This document shows positions 16,923-25,700 of a DNA stretch of 43,019 bases, piece after piece. The first letter of the stretch is position 1; every line of letters starts with the position of its first letter. Under the pieces are notes generated by a model. That model did no database searches, had not been told where the DNA came from, and was given only the letters and a program-made list of their open reading frames with translations. The stretch is from contig JAKAWQ010000027.1 in NCBI GenBank assembly GCA_021816925.1, forward strand, positions 1 to 43,019, given 5' to 3'. The translations under genes and the position numbers were made by a program. The DNA is from Pseudomonadota bacterium (GTDB taxonomy: Bacteria > Pseudomonadota > Alphaproteobacteria > Acetobacterales > Acetobacteraceae).

Positions 16923-19103
16923 TCAATTGATCCGCCCGAGTATTGCGGGCGGGGGCAAAGCCGCCGCTTTGGCCAGGGCGGCCATGACCGCGCCCGGCGT
17001 GAGGAGATCGGGCAACACGATGCCGTGTGGAGCACCCGGGCCGTAGACGACATCGAGGGGGACGCCGTAGCGGCCGAAGCTTTGCAGATAGGCGGTGATC
17101 GGCGGGCTCGGGCGGGTCCAGTCGGCGCGCATCGCTACTATCCCCGGTGTGCCGAGCCGCGCCGCGACCGGATCGCGATCCAGCACGGTGAGCGCGTTCA
17201 CCTTGCAGATCAGGCACCAGGCGGCGGTGACATCGACGAAGACGACGCGGCCCTGCCTGACATCGCGGGCGATGGCGACGCGATCGAAGGGGTGCCACGG
17301 CCCGGACAGAACCTCGGTGGGAGGCGGTGACGGGGCCAGGAATTCGCGGCCCAAGGCCGGGACGAAGACCGCGACAACTGCAAGCGCGACAGCGATTCCG
17401 GTACTGAAACGCCGGACGGACGGCAAGAACGTTCGGATGCAGGACCGCGACGCAAGCAGGCCCAGCACGAGAACCGCGATCACGCCGACCAGCAACGCCG
17501 GCAACGCGCCACCGACCTCGAGCAAGATGCTGACCAGCCAGACCGCGGTACCGAGCAGCAGGAAGCCGAAGACGGCGCGCAGCACGACCATCCAGCTTCC
17601 GGGCCGCGGCAGCAGGGAGACGAGCCGTGGGGCTGCCGCGCCGAGGAGATAAGGGGCGGCGAGGCCGAGGCCCATGGCAAGGAAGATGCCGGCAATCTGC
17701 AGCGGTCCGCGTGCCAGCGCGAATCCGACCGCGGTACCCACGAACGGGGCGGAGCAGGAAGCCGCGAGCAGGGTGGCGAACAATCCGGTGAGGAACGCGG
17801 TGCCCCGGCGCGATCCCGCCCCTGCGGTGCCCAGCCGGGAGGCGAGTCCGCCGGGCAGGCTGATGTCGAGCCATCCCCACATGTTGGCGGCGAAGAGCGC
17901 CATGACCATCGTCATGGCGGCGAGGAACCAGGGTTCCTGGAACTGGATGCCCCAGCCGATGGCGGCGCCGGCCGCCTTGAGCCCGATCAGCCCGCCGGCC
18001 AGCGCGGCGAAGCCCGCGAGCACACCCGCCGCGGTGGTCAGGAGGTCGATCCGGACCTTGCGCCGCTCCGCCCCCGCCAGTTCCGTGAGCGCGAAGAGCT
18101 TGAGCGAGAGCACCGGCAGCACGCAGGGCATGACGTTCAGGATCAGGCCGCCGAGCAGCGCGACGGCGAGGATCGCCAGCGGCAGCGCGACGCCGCCGGG
18201 CAGGGACGCCGCCGACACCAGCACCGGCGCGGCCGGGAACGCGGCGGCCCGACCGGGCCCGTCGGTCAACGTGAAGGCGAGCGTCCGGCCCGCCAGTTTA
18301 GCGGCAGCGTCGTGGACGCGCCTGACGACCAGCGTCGCGACGTCGCCGGAAATCGAGCGGGTGAACCGAGGCCGGCCGGGCGCACCTTGCGGCAACCCTT
18401 CGACGAAGAGATCCGGATGAGCGAGCCGGCTTCCACGCGCCGCCAGCCGCAGGATCAGGTCCGATCTGCCGTTTGCGGCCGGGGCGACCTCGGTTGCGAG
18501 GACGGAGAGGCCGAATTCCTGGAGGCTTCCCGGCACCAAGCGACGGGCGGCGGTGATCAGAGGCGCTTCGGGACCCGGCAGCGCAAGCCCGGCCGGGAGG
18601 GTGAGATGGAGGGTGGCGTGATAGGGCACGCAGATGGTCTTGCATGCGGAATAGTTCACTGCGGCATGCAGGACGAGAGGGGCGCCGGGGTACATGAGAT
18701 GGATCGCGATCGGCAGCACGACATCCCGCTCGTAGCCATAGGTCTGCAGGCCATCGAGCACGTATCGGTGCGGAGCCGGCCAGAACAGCTTGGCCGATCG
18801 CAGATTTTGCGATCCCGCCCAGGCGATCGAGGCCGGGATGCCGGCGGCGCCGGGCGTGCGCCAGTAGGCGTGCCAGCCCGGTGCGAGGCGGATCTCGAGA
18901 CCGGCATCGATCGCGCTCATCGAACCGGTCGCCTGCTCGGCCGTGATCAGGCGCACGGCCGCGTGCCGGTCGCCGACCCATGCCGTGGCCGCGGCACGGG
19001 CGGCAGCCGGTAGCGACGCTGCCGCCAGGAGCGCGGCCGCCAAGAGAGTGGCGGGCCGCCGGCGCGTGGCGGAGGAGAACAGGGATCTGACAAGCCCGCG
19101 CAT
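16923..19103 (-). CDS. ScsB/DsbD-like transmembrane thiol-disulfide interchange protein
   Basis: The 726-residue product has three parts. The periplasmic N-terminal domain (about 38-290) has YSACKTICVPYHATL, an immunoglobulin-like thiol domain typical of ScsB. The central CcdA-like electron-transfer region of about eight helices (about 300-570) has PCVLPVLSLK and SCSAPFVGTAVGFAL, whose Cys pair shuttles electrons across the membrane. The C-terminal thioredoxin-like domain has AAWCLICKVNALTVL. It begins with a signal peptide (LLAAALLAAASLPAAARA). ScsB proteins (suppressor of copper sensitivity) feed periplasmic thioredoxin-like partners, here probably the adjacent TlpA and SCO1. The cupredoxin gene lies 23 bases upstream. 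Confidence 0.92.
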   Translation of the reverse strand: MRGLVRSLFSSATRRRPATLLAAALLAAASLPAAARAAATAWVGDRHAAVRLITAEQATGSMSAIDAGLEIRLAPGWHAYWRTPGAAGIPASIAWAGSQNLRSAKLFWPAPHRYVLDGLQTYGYERDVVLPIAIHLMYPGAPLVLHAAVNYSACKTICVPYHATLHLTLPAGLALPGPEAPLITAARRLVPGSLQEFGLSVLATEVAPAANGRSDLILRLAARGSRLAHPDLFVEGLPQGAPGRPRFTRSISGDVATLVVRRVHDAAAKLAGRTLAFTLTDGPGRAAAFPAAPVLVSAASLPGGVALPLAILAVALLGGLILNVMPCVLPVLSLKLFALTELAGAERRKVRIDLLTTAAGVLAGFAALAGGLIGLKAAGAAIGWGIQFQEPWFLAAMTMVMALFAANMWGWLDISLPGGLASRLGTAGAGSRRGTAFLTGLFATLLAASCSAPFVGTAVGFALARGPLQIAGIFLAMGLGLAAPYLLGAAAPRLVSLLPRPGSWMVVLRAVFGFLLLGTAVWLVSILLEVGGALPALLVGVIAVLVLGLLASRSCIRTFLPSVRRFSTGIAVALAVVAVFVPALGREFLAPSPPPTEVLSGPWHPFDRVAIARDVRQGRVVFVDVTAAWCLICKVNALTVLDRDPVAARLGTPGIVAMRADWTRPSPPITAYLQSFGRYGVPLDVVYGPGAPHGIVLPDLLTPGAVMAALAKAAALPPPAILGRIN

Positions 19104-19126
19104 CGCGCGCCCCGTGGGCGTACCGG

Positions 19127-19969
19127 TCAGGTTGCCGTCTTGGCGACGACGAAGCGGCCGAACATCCCCTGTTGCGCATGACCCGGGATGAGGCAGAGAT
19201 ACGAGTACGCGCCGGGTCGGGAGGCCACGAACGTGAAGGTGGCGCTGTGCAATCCAGCCACCGTCGGATCGCCGAGAACGGGGCCCTCGGCGCCCGGGAA
19301 GGCCGGCCAGGCGTCCATCATCGCCATGAACGGGAACGGCGGCGCGGCCGCGGAGAAGGCAAGCCGGTGGGCCTCGTCGTCATCGGCATTGACGAACTGC
19401 ACAGTGACCGTTGCGCCCGCGGGCACGGTGATGGTGGGGTTCCTGAGGCCGGCGATTTCGAAGAACATGCGGTTGTCGTTGGCGCTGTTGTCGGAATTGG
19501 CGATCATCGCCAGCCGCATGTGATTGGTGCTGAAGGTAATTGCGTTGCCGGCACGGCCCACGGTCGCGCCGGCCGGAACGGCGGTGGCGAGCGTCTTCGC
19601 CGCACTCTCCGGAATTCGTGGGCCGGGGGCGTTCTCGAGGGCCACGCCCATCATCCCTCCTGGACCGCCGCTCATCATACCCATCATCATGCCCATCATG
19701 TTGGTGCCGCCGCCCATCATCGGCGAGGCGGACTCTCCGTTGCCCTGGCCGCTGCCCTGGCCCATCATGTTCCCGCCCGCCGCCGGCGGAGCCGATTACG
19801 CGTTGCCGCTCCCCATCATCCCTCCGGGACCCATCATCGGCCCGACAGCGTTCGGGGCTGACGGACTGGTTGTGCCGGGGGCCGCGTTCGGGGTTTGCGC
19901 GGGCGCGGCCGCAGCCAGCGCAGCAGAGAGAAGCGCCGCGGCAACAGCAAGGCGGGTTGTTTTCAGCAT
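19127..19969 (-). pseudogene. Met-rich sulfocyanin-like cupredoxin, interrupted by an in-frame stop (copy 1)
   Basis: The frame starts at ATG 19969 (MLKTTRLAVAAALLSAALAA, a signal peptide) and runs in register for 57 codons to a TAA at 19798-19796, then continues in the same frame to 19127. After the stop come a Met/Gly-rich segment (MMGGGTNMMGMMMGMMSGG) and a cupredoxin domain with VTVQFVNADDDEAH and YSYLCLIPGHAQQGMFGRFVV. The type I copper ligands His, Cys, His and Met are all present, as in sulfocyanin/rusticyanin-like blue copper proteins. If the stop is real, only a 57-residue secreted peptide is made, unless translation restarts at 19768, which would lack a signal. The copper domain is otherwise intact, so the lesion is recent or a base-calling error. 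Confidence 0.8.
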
Positions 19970-20029
19970 CTTCCGGATCCTCGATTGGGGTTTCTGTGGC
20001 TGGTGTTGAAAAGACGCCCTGCCGGCGTG

Positions 20030-20176
20030 TCAACGATGCCGGAACCGGCATCCATCCCGGGCGGGCGGGGCGTGGTCCGAAGGAGCGGTTACGGACGCCA
20101 CGAATTCGCGTCCGGCAGGGAAGGACGGCTGCCGCTCGGGATTGGCGGCGCGGCGATCGGTGCCGAGTGTGTCCAT
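20030..20176 (-). CDS. Small hypothetical ORF, 48 aa
   Basis: The frame MDTLGTDRRAANPERQPSFP runs to DGCRFRHR and a stop. It has no homology I can name and no membrane segment. What supports it is a good GGAG ribosome binding site before the ATG and its place in the narrow gap between the DUF411 gene (11 bases upstream) and the cupredoxin gene. It could equally be a non-coding leader. Confidence 0.3.
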   Translation of the reverse strand: MDTLGTDRRAANPERQPSFPAGREFVASVTAPSDHAPPARDGCRFRHR

Positions 20177-20187
20177 TGCGGTTTCTC

Positions 20188-20631
20188 CTATTCGGTTGCG
20201 AATACGTGCGAGGTTCCGTCCTTGGCGATTGCCATGATCACGAACGGTCCTCTCTTGGTGCCCTTCATGCCGGGCGCGCCGGGCGGCATGCCGGGCAGGC
20301 TGATGCCGCGTATGTCCGGATGCTCCTTGAGGAGCTTTCGGATCGCGGCCACCGGAACAAGGCCGCTGACAACGTAACGGTTTTCGAGAAACATGGTGTG
20401 GCAGCCCGCGAGCGCCTCGGGGACGCCGAAGAGCGCGTTGACCTTCGTAAGGTCGTAGGTTGACTTCAGGGTGACGTTGAACCCGTTGCGCTCGAGGTAG
20501 CGGGCGTAGGCACCGCAGCAGGCGCAATGGGGATTCCGGTAAAGAACTCCCTTGACCGGCGCCGCCATGGCGGGGCGGGCGAAGGAAGCCGAGGCGACAG
20601 CACTGATCAGCAAGGTGCGTCGGGACACCAT
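20188..20631 (-). CDS. DUF411 metal-binding protein
   Basis: The 147-residue exported protein begins with a signal sequence (RRTLLISAVASASFARPAMA) and has the DUF411 signature: VLYRNPHCACCGAYARYLER, then GCHTMFLENRYVVSGLVPVA and GISLPGMPPGAPGM. DUF411 proteins accompany copper resistance genes and are thought to bind metal in the periplasm through the CACC pair. An AAAGGAGAA site precedes the start. It seems to be the first gene of the copper-redox operon. A scrap of a second DUF411 C-terminus lies about 700 bases away at 21327-21380. Confidence 0.9.
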   Translation of the reverse strand: MVSRRTLLISAVASASFARPAMAAPVKGVLYRNPHCACCGAYARYLERNGFNVTLKSTYDLTKVNALFGVPEALAGCHTMFLENRYVVSGLVPVAAIRKLLKEHPDIRGISLPGMPPGAPGMKGTKRGPFVIMAIAKDGTSHVFATE

Positions 20632-20710
20632 GACGTGATTCTCCTTTTCATGCGGAACGAGGAACGATCATCCCACGATCTCTTCCGCGACCATCGCGGC
20701 GCCCCTCACG

Positions 20711-21277
20711 TCAGTTCTCGATGGCGATGGAGACGGTGACGGGATTCCGGATGATATCGAGTACCGGTGAGGTTCTCTGCACATACTCGCTCAGCGCCAG
20801 CAGTCTATCCCGCGGCGCGTCGCTCTTCACGTGGCAGCTCACCCTGATGTTCCGGTAACCGGGCCGGACCGCTGCCGACAGACCCAGAAAACCTTGCAGA
20901 TCGATGTCGCCCTCCAGGCGAAGGCTCAGTCCCTCCAACCGAATACCCTGAACCGCGGCGTTGTATGCAAATCCCACTGCGAGGCAGGAGGCGAGACCGG
21001 CGAGCACGATTTCGACAGCGTTAGGCCCCGCATTGCCGCCGAGCAGTACCGGGGGCTCGTCGCCCTCGATCACGAAGGGCTTGCTACGACTGTTATCCTC
21101 TCCACCCGCACCGTAAAAACTCCGGATACTGGTGCGGCTTCGTCCACCGCTCTCCCATTCCGTCTCCGCGCGGAACTTGAAGTTCGAAAGGTCCGGTTGT
21201 GCCTTGATGGCGTCAACGGTGGTGAGGAGTTTGCCAACGTCAACGCCGTTGATTGTGGCCTCGTGGTGGTCGCTCAT
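20711..21277 (-). CDS. OsmC family protein
   Basis: The 188-residue protein resembles OsmC/Ohr-type organic-hydroperoxide reductases. GGNAGPNAVEIVLAGLASCLAVG contains the reactive first Cys. A second Cys lies in RVSCHVKSDAP. The C-terminal segment YVQRTSPVLDIIRNPVTVSI is typical of the family. The length (about 140 in Ohr) and extended N-terminus resemble the OsmC group seen next to redox and metal genes. An AAGGAACG site precedes ATG 21277. It is encoded between the peroxiredoxin and DUF411 genes on the same strand. Confidence 0.88.
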   Translation of the reverse strand: MSDHHEATINGVDVGKLLTTVDAIKAQPDLSNFKFRAETEWESGGRSRTSIRSFYGAGGEDNSRSKPFVIEGDEPPVLLGGNAGPNAVEIVLAGLASCLAVGFAYNAAVQGIRLEGLSLRLEGDIDLQGFLGLSAAVRPGYRNIRVSCHVKSDAPRDRLLALSEYVQRTSPVLDIIRNPVTVSIAIEN

Positions 21278-21326
21278 GGGTCGTTCCTTTGCTTACCGAT
21301 GCGATGTGAGTCCTGGCCATGGCGTT

Positions 21327-21380
21327 CTATTCCGTGGCGAAGACGTGCGCGGTTCCGTCCGCGGCGACGGTCATCGGACG
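21327..21380 (-). pseudogene. C-terminal scrap of a second DUF411 gene
   Basis: Reading on the minus strand gives MTVAADGTAHVFATE and a stop at 21329-21327, which matches the end of the intact DUF411 protein (MAIAKDGTSHVFATE). Upstream of it a one-base shift gives EFVR against the intact GPFVI. Only about 18 codons survive. It shows that a DUF411 gene was once duplicated here and deleted. Confidence 0.7.
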
Positions 21381-21412
21381 AACTCGCCGTACGTTTGCGC
21401 GCACGGCGAGTT
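21381..21412 (-). terminator. Stem-loop downstream of peroxiredoxin
   Basis: AACTCGCCGT (21381-21390) and ACGGCGAGTT (21403-21412) form a perfect 10-bp stem with a 12-base loop, 13 bases after the peroxiredoxin stop. No run of T follows on the minus strand, so it may slow or protect the transcript rather than terminate it by itself. Confidence 0.45.
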
Positions 21413-21424
21413 GTCTTCGCCATG

Positions 21425-22072
<648 letters not shown>

Positions 22073-22189
22073 TTGCGGAGCTCCTTCTGCGGTGGTTTTC
22101 GATCGACTGCGGCGGATGAGGCCAGGACATGGCAATGCGCTCTCCCGCCTGCCCGTCCGGCCGTCACTGATGGCTCCCGACGGGAACCT

Positions 22190-22603
22190 TCAGGAGAGAG
22201 CGGCCTGCTCACGTTCGGGCATTGTCTGCCGTGGCGGCAGGGGTTCGGACTCGTTGCCGAGCACCGCCGGCGCGACGGTCGAGATGGCTGCATTTGCGTT
22301 GGCGTCTTGCGGCGTCGCGGGCCTGTTGCCTTTCCCCCTCATGCAATAGCCGAGGGCGCACACCGCCGCGCACGGCGCGAGCGCGAGCAGGATGGGGGCG
22401 AGGCCGGCTGCCACCAGCCACGGCCACCCGAACGCGGCGCCGCCGAGGGCGACTGCAACGGCGGCGCCGAGAGTGAGGCCCCGCCGGCCGCGCAGCCACG
22501 CCGGGAGATAGCGGCTCCATCGGGAGCCGGCCGGTGATGCCCGCGATGTGCCCCGGCAGCACGAATGTGCCTGGGCGGTATTCACTTGCTGGGCTCTGTT
22601 CAT
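22190..22603 (-). CDS. Small Cys-containing membrane protein, metal-island type
   Basis: The protein (about 137 residues from MNRAQQVNTAQAHSCCRG) has an N-terminal Cys pair (SCC), two hydrophobic segments (LTLGAAVAVALGGAAFGWPW and AAGLAPILLALAPCAAVCAL) and a C in GYCMRGKG. Such proteins are common in copper and mercury islands, where Cys residues near the membrane could bind metal, but I cannot name a family. Starts at 22636 or 22678 are also open. The Cys pattern is the only functional hint. Confidence 0.55.
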   Translation of the reverse strand: MNRAQQVNTAQAHSCCRGTSRASPAGSRWSRYLPAWLRGRRGLTLGAAVAVALGGAAFGWPWLVAAGLAPILLALAPCAAVCALGYCMRGKGNRPATPQDANANAAISTVAPAVLGNESEPLPPRQTMPEREQAALS

Positions 22604-22820
22604 TGGCGAGCCTTTTCCGGATTTCGCCCTTGCCATGTCTCCTCGAGCCACTGGCTGGGACGGTTCAAGCGTGACCACTGAGCCCCTTGCGGGGTGCCAG
22701 GCCGGCGCAGAGCGTCAGCCGGCCGCGATCTCTTTGGGGAGTTACCCTGCGTCGTTCAACAGGCGGCGTCCGCCAACAGGCGGCCAGCCACCCTCACCGC
22801 CGGCTCAGGAAGAGCGGCGG

Positions 22821-23165
22821 TTACGCGAGCGTGCGTGATCTGGGCGGGAGAGGATCGGGTGCCAGGTTCAGCCCGGCCGAGAGCCCCATGCGCGTTGCAG
22901 CAAACCTCTCTGTCGACCAGGAGACGGCGTGCGCCATCAGGCTCGGGCCCGGCAGTACTGCGCCTGGGATACAGGGCTGCTGGCAGTGCTGAATGACGAT
23001 GTGGTGGGTCATACCCGAACCGGGGCATGCGAGGTGCAGCGAATGACACCTGCTCTGCACGGCACCGGGCCCGCTCGCAGCCATGGCGGGCACGCTCATC
23101 CCCTGGGCGATGAGACCAAGGGCAATGACGAAAGCCACGGCCAGCAAGCGGAACCTGTTCAGCAT
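22821..23165 (-). CDS. Secreted Cys/His-containing small protein (DUF2946-like)
   Basis: The 114-residue protein begins with a signal peptide (MLNRFRLLAVAFVIALGLIA). It then shows RCHSLHLACPGSGM, THHIVIQHCQQPCIPGAV and a C-terminal APDPLPPRS. This resembles the DUF2946-type proteins found in alphaproteobacterial copper clusters, although I am not certain of the family. Several Cys and His residues suit metal binding. ATG 23165 is chosen because the signal peptide starts there; the 90 upstream in-frame codons look non-coding. Confidence 0.55.
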   Translation of the reverse strand: MLNRFRLLAVAFVIALGLIAQGMSVPAMAASGPGAVQSRCHSLHLACPGSGMTHHIVIQHCQQPCIPGAVLPGPSLMAHAVSWSTERFAATRMGLSAGLNLAPDPLPPRSRTLA

Positions 23166-23305
23166 TACCGGCGAGATACTCCTGCGCGCCCGCCTGATCA
23201 AGCCCGATGCGGGCCCGATGGGCCATGGTGAAACTGCGAACGCATACGCACGCTTCGATTTCATTAGCTGTGGCGCAGATGTGAAGCGCCGTTCGTGTGG
23301 AGACT

Positions 23306-23683
23306 TCAGCCGGGATGCAGTGCGAGCCAAGTCAAGCCTGCCCCCAGCAGCAGCAGGAGCGGCGGGAGCGCCAGGCGGCCGAAGCATCGCCGCAGGCCGC
23401 ATGACGTGTGGGCACGCCACACCTGCCAGGCCCATGCGGTCGCCCCGATGCCGAGGCTGCCCACGGAGAGCCAGAGCAGGAGCTGCTCATGCGGCCCGAG
23501 AAATGTCTGCATGGCAAGCGTCCAGGCTCCGCCGAGCCCGACCGAGGCGAGCAGAGGGGGTAACGCACAGCACGCCATCAACGCGAGCGACGACGCCACT
23601 CCGCCGCCGGAGAGCACGCCTGCGGCGCCTCCTCGGCGCTGCCCCACAGCCGCATCCGGGCCTCTGCCGGCACCAATTTTCAT
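23306..23683 (-). CDS. merT: Mercuric ion transport protein MerT-like
   Basis: The 125-residue membrane protein has the MerT pattern: ALMACCALPPLLASVGLGGA with the membrane Cys pair C38-C39, and a second Cys pair in the cytoplasmic loop (SCGLRRC, C95 and C100). Three hydrophobic segments are visible. MerT takes Hg(II) from MerP and passes it to the cytoplasm. A strong AAAGGAGA site precedes ATG 23683. It lies 38 bases after merB on the same strand. No MerP is present. Confidence 0.82.
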   Translation of the reverse strand: MKIGAGRGPDAAVGQRRGGAAGVLSGGGVASSLALMACCALPPLLASVGLGGAWTLAMQTFLGPHEQLLLWLSVGSLGIGATAWAWQVWRAHTSCGLRRCFGRLALPPLLLLLGAGLTWLALHPG

Positions 23684-23721
23684 CGTTTCGTCTCCTTTGA
23701 GGCCAGGAGCCGTTGATGGCG

Positions 23722-24399
23722 TCAGGATGGGCAGCATGCCTGGGCGTCGCCTGCGCCGGAAAGCAGGCGTTCGCTGAGCGGGCGCGCCGCCTGGTAAGCC
23801 TCGGCAACCGGCAGGACATGCATCCCGGGATGCGCGGCCTGCCAGTCGCGGGCAGCATCGGCGGAGACGAAGAAGCGGCCTGGGTTGCAGAACGCGGCGC
23901 GGACGGCAGTCATCCGTTCCGGGATGACGACCGATACGACGGACGTGGCCGGCTCGAGGTCGATGACGCCATTCGCCGGATCGACGGTAAGGCGGATGGG
24001 CACGCCGCTTGCCTGGCAGGATGACTCGACATGGGCGCGTCGGCCGATGACAGCCGGGAAGAAGAGTGTATCCAGCGCGCACCACGTGTAGAGTTCTCTC
24101 CCATCGACGGTGAAGCGGTGCGGGGTGGGATTGAGGGTGATCCCCCAGCCGACGATGCGGCCCTGCTCGTCGTATTCGGTATCGGGCCAGCCGGCGACGG
24201 TGTTTTCGACATCGGTGACCGGCTGGCCGGCGGCGGCCGCGAGTTGGGCGATGGCGACCGGCGCGCCATCCGCGAGCAGCCGCAGCAGCGCCCGGTGGAG
24301 GCCGGGCGCGGCGAGGGCGCTGCCAGCCTGAGTGACGCTCGCGACCAGGCCCGCGGCCAAACGATCAGTCAATCCGGTTTGGGGAGAGTCGCCGGGCAT
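23722..24399 (-). CDS. merB: Organomercurial lyase
   Basis: MerB cleaves carbon-mercury bonds by protonolysis. The 225-residue protein has the catalytic set: C107 and D110 in YTWCALDTLFFP and C171 in AFCNPGRFF, with the additional Cys C128 (ESSCQASG). The spacing agrees with C96, D99, C117 and C159 of the well-studied R831b enzyme. The N-terminal winged-helix region covers about residues 30-75. It ends ACCPS, an additional Cys pair. No MerA reductase is found in the window, so Hg(II) released would have to be handled elsewhere. Confidence 0.92.
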   Translation of the reverse strand: MPGDSPQTGLTDRLAAGLVASVTQAGSALAAPGLHRALLRLLADGAPVAIAQLAAAAGQPVTDVENTVAGWPDTEYDEQGRIVGWGITLNPTPHRFTVDGRELYTWCALDTLFFPAVIGRRAHVESSCQASGVPIRLTVDPANGVIDLEPATSVVSVVIPERMTAVRAAFCNPGRFFVSADAARDWQAAHPGMHVLPVAEAYQAARPLSERLLSGAGDAQACCPS

Positions 24400-24826
24400 C
24401 GGTGCGTTCCGCTTCGACAGTTCACCCTGCGCAACAGGAAAGCTTGGCGACGTCCTTTTCGAAGCCGAGCGCGGCGAGCTTCAGACTGGCTTTCACCGCG
24501 TTCGAGAATGCCGGCTTAAGCCGGGATTCCCCCGATGAGCGGTCGATTCGCCGGCCGCGGGGGTAGCGTAGGCCCCGATCCCTCTGTCGTGCAACGGCCG
24601 GATCGCCAGGAAGCCCGCCGGATCCCCGCCGTCCGGTCGATGACGGCCGTGTGCCCGGGCATCCGGGCCTGCAAGTCAGCATCGGGGCGCTATGCGCGGC
24701 GCAGCGGCGCGCGCCGCAATTGGACAGCGGCAAGTGCTGCGGCCTTGACAGCCCGCCTCAGCCGGCCCGGCAAAGCTCGCCAAGCACCAATGGTGCATGG
24801 GGTGTGAAGGAACCTCCGGGGACGGA
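24400..24826. other. Eroded region between merB and the toxin gene
   Basis: No intact gene is visible in these 427 bases. On the minus strand a frame ending at 24422 reads AVKASLKLAALGFEKDVAKL and then SCCAG before its stop, the tail of an unidentified Cys-ending protein. Another frame, about 24790-24676, reads CQGRSTCRCPIAAR, whose C-x7-C-P-I spacing matches the metal-binding loop of CueR/MerR-type regulators. This suggests a decayed metal regulator upstream of merB, at low confidence. A GCACCAATGGTGC palindrome lies at about 24784-24796. Confidence 0.35.
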
Positions 24827-25348
24827 CTACAGCCCGAGTTTTTCGAAGGTTTCCAGCGGCAGAAAGAGGCGGCGTTGTTCACTGGCAAAGGCGCGAAAAC
24901 CATAACGCCCATAGAACGCCAGCGCGCGATCGTTCTTGGCATCGACGACGATGGCATAGACCGCAAGGGCTGCGCTCGCTCGGACAACACGGCGGATGGC
25001 ATCGAGCAACAGGGTTTCGCCAAGCCCACGCCCTTGCTGTTCACGATCGACGGCAAGGCGGCCGAGGATCGCGGCCGGCACAGGGTAATGTGGCAGCCGT
25101 TTCGCCAATGCCGGCGGCAGTTCGTCTTTTCCGAAGCTCGCGGCGCTCAGGCTGTAGTAGCCAGCAATCTTCCCCGGCGTGTCGCCGAGTGCCACGAACA
25201 CCTGGGCCACGCGCCGCCGGATATCCTGAGAAGCTTGCCGCTGAAGGTAGGAATCGAGAGCCGATTCCCCGCAGGAGAAGGCTGCACGGTCATGGTGCGA
25301 GCCGAGCGGCTCGATGACCAGGGCAGGCTCATCCACCGATGCGCTCAC
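24827..25348 (-). CDS. GNAT-type toxin (TacT/AtaT-like)
   Basis: The 173-residue GCN5-related acetyltransferase has FSCGESALDSYLQRQASQDI (N-terminal helices), IAGYYSLSAASF, the acetyl-CoA loop RLAVDREQQGRGLGE and the closing NDRALAFYGRYGFRAF. GNAT proteins of this exact pattern, paired with a DUF1778 antitoxin, acetylate the amino group of charged tRNAs and stop translation. It overlaps the upstream antitoxin gene by 20 bases on the same strand, the usual antitoxin-toxin order. Confidence 0.92.
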   Translation of the reverse strand: MSASVDEPALVIEPLGSHHDRAAFSCGESALDSYLQRQASQDIRRRVAQVFVALGDTPGKIAGYYSLSAASFGKDELPPALAKRLPHYPVPAAILGRLAVDREQQGRGLGETLLLDAIRRVVRASAALAVYAIVVDAKNDRALAFYGRYGFRAFASEQRRLFLPLETFEKLGL

Positions 25349-25613
25349 GATAGCGGCGTGCGGCTTCCTTCAGCTTCTCGTTCGGTTCCGGCGGGTTGAT
25401 CAGCGCATCGTAGAAGACTTCCCAATCCTTCGCCGAAAGCGTGATCTTCTCGTGCGAATCGATCACGCGCTCCGCCGCCGCCACCGCGTTCGCGAGTACG
25501 AAATCGGTCACGCTCGTTTCCTCATAGGCCGCCGCCCGTTCAAGCTTGCGCTTGGTCTTGGCATCCAAGCGCAGGTGCATGCGATCCCGTTTCACTTCGA
25601 CAGTTTGGCTCAT
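25329..25613 (-). CDS. DUF1778 antitoxin (TacA-like)
   Basis: The 94-residue protein begins MSQTVEVKRDRMHLRLDAKT, a ribbon-helix-helix DNA-binding domain (KRKLERAAAYEETSVTDFVL), and has a C-terminal toxin-neutralising tail (SAKDWEVFYDALINPPEPNE). A GGAG site lies 6 bases before the ATG at 25613; the upstream in-frame start at 25637 is less likely. It would bind the palindrome just upstream and repress the pair. Confidence 0.92.
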   Translation of the reverse strand: MSQTVEVKRDRMHLRLDAKTKRKLERAAAYEETSVTDFVLANAVAAAERVIDSHEKITLSAKDWEVFYDALINPPEPNEKLKEAARRYRERIGG

Positions 25614-25644
25614 CGGACGCTCCAGCGCTCTCAACACTGGCCAA

Positions 25645-25663
25645 GTACGTCAAAGCGGCGTAC
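25645..25663. promoter_or_regulatory. Inverted repeat operator upstream of the antitoxin
   Basis: GTACG (25645-25649) and CGTAC (25659-25663) form an inverted repeat separated by 9 bases, about 32-50 bases before the antitoxin start. GTACG...CGTAC palindromes are the known type of operator for DUF1778-GNAT pairs, so autoregulation through this site is expected. Confidence 0.55.
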
Positions 25664-25700
25664 AAATCAAGGTCGATGAGAAAATTTTTGGACCGGCCGT

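Noticed and set aside
24422-24733. 103-codon minus-strand frame ending SCCAG
   Set aside because: Only the last 25 codons look protein-like; the rest is Arg/Gly/Pro-rich. Described as part of the eroded region instead.
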